Of a stretch of DNA of 37,676 bases, positions 33,021 through 37,676 are shown piece by piece. Numbering within the stretch: position 1 is the first letter of the stretch; each line of letters starts with the position of its first letter. The notes under the pieces were generated by a model. That model was not told the origin of the DNA and did no database searches. It was given only the letters and a program-made list of their open reading frames with translations. The position numbers and the translations under genes are program-made. This DNA comes from Mesorhizobium sp. B4-1-3 (lineage in GTDB: Bacteria > Pseudomonadota > Alphaproteobacteria > Rhizobiales > Rhizobiaceae). The DNA is taken from assembly GCF_006439355.1 (NCBI RefSeq), contig NZ_VFTG01000039.1, positions 1 to 37,676 of the forward strand, in the 5' to 3' direction.

Positions 33021-33043
33021 CGTGTCATTTTATTTACGACACG
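33021..33043. promoter_or_regulatory. Candidate autoregulatory operator of the toxin-antitoxin operon
   Basis: CGTGTC (33021-33026) and GACACG (33038-33043) form an inverted repeat around an 11-base AT-rich spacer (ATTTTATTTAC). It starts 17 bases upstream of the antitoxin ATG and overlaps the likely -10 region. Palindromes at this position are the usual binding site of the Xre/ParS antitoxin. Confidence 0.6.
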
Positions 33044-33175
33044 CGTCGGAGCTTTTCAAGCGGAGATCGAGGCAGTGCTTCAGCCCGCATTGACCTTGCC
33101 CGCGCTTCCGCTACCCTCTGCCACCAAAGCGGCCGCTCAAGAGCCGCGCCCTGGAGGAGACTGGGAGAGAGCGGC

Positions 33176-35398
33176 ATGATCCTGACCCTGGCGCTGCTGG
33201 CGGGCCTTGTGTTCGCCTGGCTGCTGATTGCGGTGATCGAAAGGTTCCGCCTCGACCTGCGCTTCACCCAGGCGCTGCTCTATGTACCGTTCAAGCTCGC
33301 CTATCGCATCGCCGACAATCGCATCCGCATTGCCCGCAGCGCCAAGACGCCGGTGATCTATGTGGTCTGGCACCAGTCGCGTATCGAGCCGGCGCTGATG
33401 CTATCCCTGCTTCCCGACGACACGCTGCACATTCTGGACGAGGCCTCGGCGCGCTCGCCATGGCTGGAGCCGTGGCGCGAGCTTGCCCGCACCATTGCCT
33501 TCAATGCCGAGCATGTTTTCGTCAGCCGGCGGCTGGTGCGCGTGCTGAAGGGCAAGGGGCGGCTCGCCGTCTATCTGCCCGACCACGTCGAGCCGGACGT
33601 CAAATCCTTCCGGCTGTTTCGCGCCATCACCCGAATCGCCATGCAGGCCGATGCCCGCATTGTGCCGATCTTCGTCTCCTGCACGCGCGATCTGCCCGTT
33701 TCACTGACGCCGAAGGAGAAGGCACCGCGCCACTGGTTCCCGCGGCTTTCGGTGAGCGCGCTGGAGCCAATGACCATAGCCGAGCTGGTGGCGCGCAACC
33801 CGGACATGGCCTCCAACACCAACGCGCTGTTCGACCGTTTCGCCGAGGCCCGGCTCTACGGCACAAACCTCGACCGCGGGCTGTTCCTCGCCATGCGCGA
33901 CGCCGCCGATCGCATCGGCCCTTCGCGCCCCATCATCGAGGACGTGATCTCCGGCTCGCTCAGCTATCGCAAGCTGTTCATCGGCGCGCGTGTGCTCGGC
34001 CGCCATTTCGAGGCGGCGACGGCGCCTGGCGAAGCGGTCGGCGTGCTGTTGCCCAACGCCAATGGCGTGGTGCTCACCTTCGTCGGCCTGATCTCGGCGG
34101 GGCGCGTGGCGGCGATGATCAACTACACCGCCGGCCCGGCCAGCGTGACCGCGGCGATCCGCACCGCCGTGATCCGCACCGTGATCTCCTCACGCGCCTT
34201 CATCGAAAAGGCCGGCATCGACGACGTCGTCGCCGCGGTCGAGGCGGGCGGCGCCAAGATGCTTTGGCTGGAAGACGTGCGCGCCAGCGTGACGACCCTG
34301 GACAAAGTCGTGGCCGCGCTGTTGTGGCGCCTGCCTTTGCAGCGGCAGCAAGCGTCGAAGCCAGCCGTCATTCTGTTCACCTCTGGCTCGGAAGGCACGC
34401 CGAAGGCGGTGGTGCTGTCGAACCGCAACCTGCTCGCCAATGTCATGCAGGCCGAGGCGCGCGTCTCGGTCTCGCCGGTCGACACGCTGCTCAACGTGCT
34501 GCCGGCGTTTCACTCCTTTGGGCTGACCGGCGGCACCATCCTGCCGCTGGTGCTGGGGGTAAAGCTGTTCCTTTACCCCTCGCCGCTGCACTACAAGATC
34601 ATCCCCGAGATTGCCCGCAAGGTGAAGCCGACGGTGATGTTCGGCACCGATACCTTCCTCGCCAACTATGCCCGCACCGCCAAGGACGGCGACTTCTCCA
34701 GCCTGCGCTTCGTCGTGGCCGGCGCCGAAGCGGTCAAACCGGAGACGCGGCGCACCTACCGTGACCGCTTCCAAGCCTCGATCGTCGAAGGCTTCGGCCT
34801 GACCGAGGCGGCGCCCGTCGTGGCGGTGAACACCGCCATCCATGGCCGCGACGGCACGGTCGGGCGGCCGCTGCCGGCGATCCGCGTGAAGCTGGAGCCT
34901 GTCGAAGGCATCGCCGACGGCGGCCGGCTGTGGCTCGACGGGCCGAACATGATGATGGGCTACATGAGCGCCAACCGGCCCGGCGAATTGCAGCCGCTGG
35001 AAGGCTGGCACGACACCGGCGACATCGTGTCGATCGACCGCGAGGGCTTCATCACCATCCGCGGGCGGGCAAAACGCTTCGCCAAGATCGCCGGCGAGAT
35101 GGTGTCGCTGGGCGCCGTCGAGATGCTGGTGCAGTCGCTATGGCCGGAAGAGCGCCACGCGGCGGTTGCCGTGCCCGACAAGCGGCGCGGCGAGCGCATC
35201 GTTCTGGTCACCACCGCCGACGGCGCCAATGCCGAGGAACTGCGCCAGTTCGGCAAGAAGGCGGGCGCTGCCGAGCTGATGGTGCCCAACGACATCATCA
35301 AGGTGGAAGAAATACCGGTTCTGGGCTCCGGCAAGACAGATTACATCTCGGCGCGCAAGCTGGCGATCGACAGGTTGGGACTGAGCGCGGCGGCGTAG
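33176..35398 (+). CDS. Aas-like acyltransferase/acyl-ACP synthetase fusion
   Basis: This 740-residue protein has an N-terminal hydrophobic anchor (LTLALLAGLVFAWLLIAV) and a PlsC-like acyltransferase domain at about 55-235. A C-terminal AMP-dependent synthetase domain runs from about 265 to 735, with ILFTSGSEGTPKAVVLS near 397, VEGFGLTEAAP and GWHDTGDIV. The layout matches the bifunctional Aas, which reacylates 2-acyl-glycerophosphoethanolamine with acyl-ACP at the inner membrane. The usual acyltransferase motif HxxxxD reads H66-QSRI-E71, with Glu for Asp. The ATG at 33176 has GGAG eight bases upstream; the longer frame back to 32756 runs through the antitoxin gene and is not coding. It converges on pssA with only five bases between stops. 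Confidence 0.85.
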   Translation: MILTLALLAGLVFAWLLIAVIERFRLDLRFTQALLYVPFKLAYRIADNRIRIARSAKTPVIYVVWHQSRIEPALMLSLLPDDTLHILDEASARSPWLEPWRELARTIAFNAEHVFVSRRLVRVLKGKGRLAVYLPDHVEPDVKSFRLFRAITRIAMQADARIVPIFVSCTRDLPVSLTPKEKAPRHWFPRLSVSALEPMTIAELVARNPDMASNTNALFDRFAEARLYGTNLDRGLFLAMRDAADRIGPSRPIIEDVISGSLSYRKLFIGARVLGRHFEAATAPGEAVGVLLPNANGVVLTFVGLISAGRVAAMINYTAGPASVTAAIRTAVIRTVISSRAFIEKAGIDDVVAAVEAGGAKMLWLEDVRASVTTLDKVVAALLWRLPLQRQQASKPAVILFTSGSEGTPKAVVLSNRNLLANVMQAEARVSVSPVDTLLNVLPAFHSFGLTGGTILPLVLGVKLFLYPSPLHYKIIPEIARKVKPTVMFGTDTFLANYARTAKDGDFSSLRFVVAGAEAVKPETRRTYRDRFQASIVEGFGLTEAAPVVAVNTAIHGRDGTVGRPLPAIRVKLEPVEGIADGGRLWLDGPNMMMGYMSANRPGELQPLEGWHDTGDIVSIDREGFITIRGRAKRFAKIAGEMVSLGAVEMLVQSLWPEERHAAVAVPDKRRGERIVLVTTADGANAEELRQFGKKAGAAELMVPNDIIKVEEIPVLGSGKTDYISARKLAIDRLGLSAAA

Positions 35399-35403
35399 GC
35401 GCG

Positions 35404-36219
35404 CTACCCGATATCCGATGGCGGCACCTTCTCGCCTTCGCGCATGGCGCGCTTCGAATAAGCGCGCACCGAAAACGGCAGAAACAGCAGGTACCCGGCG
35501 ACCGAAGCGGTCAGCGTGTACCAGGGGTAGGTCATCAGCAGAAGAATGTAGAGCACGACGCCGAGGATCACCGGCAGCACCCTGTCGCCCGGCACCTTGA
35601 CGCTCTTGCCGGAATAGACCGGCAGTCGGCTGACCAGAAGGAAGGCGATGAGCACGGTAAAGCCGGTGGCGACGAAGGCGGCCGGTCGGGTGGGCTCCAG
35701 CCCGAGCCGCAGGAAATAGAGATAGAGCGGCAGCATGACCAGCACCGCGCCGGCCGGGGCCGGCACGCCGACGAAATACTCGGTCTGCCATGCGGGCTGG
35801 TCGGTGTCGTCGGCCAGCACGTTGAAGCGGGCAAGCCGCATGCCGCAGGCGATGGTGAAGAGAAGTGCGGCGATCCATCCCGGCGAGCCGGCGCGGTCGA
35901 GCAGGAAGGCATAGAGCACCAGAGCCGGCGCCACGCCGAAATTGACGATATCGGCCAGCGAATCCATCTGCGCACCGAATTTCGAGGTGGCCTTCAGCAT
36001 ACGCGCCAGCCGCCCGTCGATGCCATCGAGGAAGGCGGCGAGCAGCACCATGACCACCGCGATCTCGAAGCGGTTCTCGAAGGCGAAGCGAATGCCCGAA
36101 AGGCCGGCGCAGATGGCAAGGACCGTGACCAGGTTGGGCAGCACCATGCGCATCGGGATCTCGCGGATGCGCGGACCGCCGCTGGCATGGGCCTCGAACT
36201 TCTTGAACGGCGCGCCCAA
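35404..36219 (-). CDS. pssA: CDP-diacylglycerol--serine O-phosphatidyltransferase
   Basis: This 271-residue integral membrane protein has about seven to eight helices. The CDP-alcohol phosphotransferase motif is perfect: D68-G69-x2-A72-R73-x8-G82-x3-D86-x3-D90. It makes phosphatidylserine from CDP-diacylglycerol and serine, the step before Psd. The start is read as TTG three bases after the psd stop; the next in-frame ATG would remove 22 conserved residues (GGPRIREIPMRM block), so TTG is preferred although weak. It is the second gene of psd-pssA. Confidence 0.92.
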   Translation of the reverse strand: MGAPFKKFEAHASGGPRIREIPMRMVLPNLVTVLAICAGLSGIRFAFENRFEIAVVMVLLAAFLDGIDGRLARMLKATSKFGAQMDSLADIVNFGVAPALVLYAFLLDRAGSPGWIAALLFTIACGMRLARFNVLADDTDQPAWQTEYFVGVPAPAGAVLVMLPLYLYFLRLGLEPTRPAAFVATGFTVLIAFLLVSRLPVYSGKSVKVPGDRVLPVILGVVLYILLLMTYPWYTLTASVAGYLLFLPFSVRAYSKRAMREGEKVPPSDIG

Positions 36220-36222
36220 CGC

Positions 36223-36921
36223 TCAGGAAATCCTGACCAGTGGCGTGACCGCCGTGCCGCCAAACTCCGCAAGCACCGTCTCGCCGCCCACCGCCGTCTG
36301 GCCAACCGCGACGCGCGGCACGGCATTGGACGGCAGGAAGACATCGACACGCGAGCCGAAGCGGATCAAGCCGAAACGCTCGCCGATGGCGATCGTGCCG
36401 CCGGTCTCGGCCCAGCAGACGATGCGGCGCGCCATAAGGCCGGCGATCTGGACGGCAGCAATGATGCCGTTCGGGCTGTCGATGACCAGCCCGTTGCGCT
36501 CGTTCTCGGAGCTTGCCTTGTCGAGCTCGGCATTGAGGAATTTGCCGGGCTTGTGCTCGATACGCGTGATCCGCCCGCGCACCGGAGCGCGGTTGATGTG
36601 GCAGGAAAACACGTTCATGAAGACCGAGATGCGGGTCATTTCGCCCGGGCCCAGGCCAAGCTCGCCCGGCGGCACGGCCGGCCCAACCGCCGAGATCACG
36701 CCATCGGCCGGGCTCACCACCAGCCGGTCGTCGACCGGCGTGACGCGCTCGGGATCACGGTAGAAATAGACGCACCAGGCGGTGAGGATCAGCCCGATCC
36801 AGAACAGGACCGAGGAGAAATAGCCGAGAAACAGCGTCGCCGCGGCGAAGGCGGCGATGAAGGGATAGCCTTCGCGATGGATCGGAACGAACGTATTCTT
36901 GACCGAGTCGAGAAGCGTCAT
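36223..36921 (-). CDS. psd: Phosphatidylserine decarboxylase proenzyme
   Basis: The 232-residue proenzyme has the length of the S. meliloti enzyme. The self-cleavage site is G189-S190 in RFGSRVDVFLP, where S190 becomes the pyruvoyl group. Other family features are PADGVISAVG at 71-80, FMNVFSCHINRAP at 101-113 and two hydrophobic segments near residues 20-50. It makes phosphatidylethanolamine at the inner membrane. The ATG at 36921 is preferred over an in-frame upstream start at 37014. No strong ribosome site is seen. pssA follows three bases later. Confidence 0.95.
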   Translation of the reverse strand: MTLLDSVKNTFVPIHREGYPFIAAFAAATLFLGYFSSVLFWIGLILTAWCVYFYRDPERVTPVDDRLVVSPADGVISAVGPAVPPGELGLGPGEMTRISVFMNVFSCHINRAPVRGRITRIEHKPGKFLNAELDKASSENERNGLVIDSPNGIIAAVQIAGLMARRIVCWAETGGTIAIGERFGLIRFGSRVDVFLPSNAVPRVAVGQTAVGGETVLAEFGGTAVTPLVRIS

Positions 36922-37034
36922 AGGGCTGGGGGCGGTCCCTGTTTCAGGTTGCGCCTCAATAGCGGAAAGCCCCCCTCCCCGCAACGCAACAATATCCAGC
37001 GTAATCCCGATCATTGGTTACGTCGGCGGGACAG

Positions 37035-37083
37035 CACCCCCCTCTGTCCTGCCGGACATCTCCCCCACTTCGGGGGAGATTGG
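37035..37083. repeat. Unit of the dispersed intergenic repeat family
   Basis: CACCCCCCTCTGTCCTGCCG and the following ACATCTCCCCCACTTCGGGG ... AGATTGG match the left arm at 20381-20432 almost base for base, including the internal CTCCCCC...GGGGGAG palindrome. It lies in the psd upstream region between psd and the ABM gene. Confidence 0.85.
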
Positions 37084-37133
37084 CTATCAGGCCCGCTTTC
37101 GTCATCCGTCAGCCCTGGCAGGACATCTACGCC

Positions 37134-37475
37134 CTACATCTCCGGCACGCGCTTGTAGTTGGCGATGTCGGCCTTGACCCCCAGGCGCGCGATGGTTTCC
37201 TGGGCGCTGAAGGCGATGCGCTCATGCGCGGCCTTGACGATCGGCACCACCTTGTCGACGGCGGCCTGGCTTTCCCATTCGACGACGGTGACGAAGTTGA
37301 ACTCGCCCGGCCCGGAGAACTGCTCGAGCAGGAAATCCTGCACGAAGCCTTCCTGCTGGCGCAGCAATTCATGCGTCATCCTGGCCTTGCTGAGGATTTC
37401 ATCGCGCGCTTGCGCGGGCACGACGAACTTGTCGACCCGGAACACGCTGCCGGTGCGATGGTTTTGAGTGCTCAT
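37134..37475 (-). CDS. ABM-domain (antibiotic biosynthesis monooxygenase-like) protein
   Basis: This 113-residue protein has the ferredoxin-like alpha+beta layout of the ABM family (FRVDKFVVPAQARDEILSKA, QQEGFVQDFLLEQ, FVTVVEWESQAAVDKVVPIV). Members include small monooxygenases and proteins that degrade haem or quinols, and many are of unknown substrate. GGAG ten bases before the ATG at 37475 supports the start. No cofactor-binding residues can be named with confidence. Confidence 0.75.
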   Translation of the reverse strand: MSTQNHRTGSVFRVDKFVVPAQARDEILSKARMTHELLRQQEGFVQDFLLEQFSGPGEFNFVTVVEWESQAAVDKVVPIVKAAHERIAFSAQETIARLGVKADIANYKRVPEM

Positions 37476-37581
37476 TTCGATCTGTCTCCGGTTTGGAAGG
37501 TTTGTCTGGCAGGTGGCTCGGAGACGGTTTGCAAGCTCAAGCTAGGTTGAGGTCAAGGGGAAATTGCGAGGCGTTGGAGCG

Positions 37582-37608
37582 CCAATCTCCCCCCCTTGTG
37601 GGTAGGGG
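37582..37608. repeat. Fragment of the dispersed repeat family
   Basis: CCAATCTCCCCCCCTTGTGG followed by GTAGGGG is the inner half of the repeat unit, with a degenerate palindrome. It lies upstream of the ABM gene. The remaining bases to the window end show no gene. Confidence 0.6.
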
Positions 37609-37676
37609 AATCGCAGATAAGTCGAATGTCTATTGCCAGGCAGCAAAAGAAGGATTCTTGAGAGGCTTTCTCGAAG

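Noticed and set aside
32756..33175. Upstream extension of the Aas-like frame to 880 residues
   Set aside because: It runs antisense through the antitoxin gene; the ATG at 33176 has a ribosome site and begins a natural membrane anchor.
34930..37158. 742-residue plus-strand frame over pssA and psd
   Set aside because: Antisense shadow with low-complexity Arg/His/Gln composition; the minus strand has exact Pss and Psd motifs.

Overview
The window looks like chromosomal DNA of a Mesorhizobium-type alphaproteobacterium (Rhizobiales, Phyllobacteriaceae). I base this on the high GC content, the order rpsF-rpsR-rplI ... dnaB-radA-cvpA-purF, a pss/psd pair, DUF982 and DUF1488 small proteins, many large HWE/HisKA_2 sensor kinases, and short palindromic repeats of a kind common between genes in this group. 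No database search was possible, so every family assignment rests on motifs and recalled family features.

The left third (1-11.8 kb) is accessory signalling and stress DNA. It opens with the last codons of an IS5-like transposase. Next, on the minus strand, come a CheB-CheR-PAS-HWE kinase and an overlapping single-domain response regulator. Between 3.9 and 6.8 kb lies a nine-gene minus-strand run made almost wholly of very small proteins. It ends in a zinc ribbon and a NYN-nuclease/OST-HTH protein. A short plus-strand series of small proteins follows, one resembling an isolated sigma-70 region 2. A second large kinase (PAS-PAS-GAF-PAS-PAS-HisKA_2) with its own overlapping receiver closes the region. 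This kinase has an exact match to the EcfG general-stress promoter (GGAAC-N16-CGTT) just before its start codon. The kinase at 432-3536 has a one-mismatch version. The region is best read as a general-stress-response island.

The middle (12-25 kb) is mostly housekeeping: a TadG-like vWA protein, ribosomal proteins S6, S18 and L9, a cyclopropane-fatty-acid synthase, a YnfA membrane protein, an Rsm22/METTL17-type protein with the four Fe-S cysteines, DnaB, RadA, CvpA, PurF and a short-chain dehydrogenase. Strong hairpins and paired inverted repeats separate several of these.

The right third (25-37.7 kb) is mixed. It holds a secreted lectin-like protein, an OsmC protein, a secreted S10 carboxypeptidase, two tandem EamA transporters, a LysR regulator divergent from a tautomerase with two T-N11-A boxes between them, and a RES/Xre toxin-antitoxin pair with a likely operator. 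It ends with membrane-lipid genes: an Aas-like acyltransferase/acyl-ACP synthetase facing phosphatidylserine synthase and phosphatidylserine decarboxylase, then an ABM-domain protein. With cfa, the window carries several steps of phosphatidylethanolamine synthesis and remodelling.

The strongest candidate for an undescribed system is the three-gene cluster at 3949-5047: a Lys-rich microprotein, a four-cysteine zinc-ribbon microprotein and a NYN/OST-HTH putative RNase, tightly spaced and next to stress-signalling genes. The isolated sigma-2-like protein beside the EcfG-type promoter is the second.
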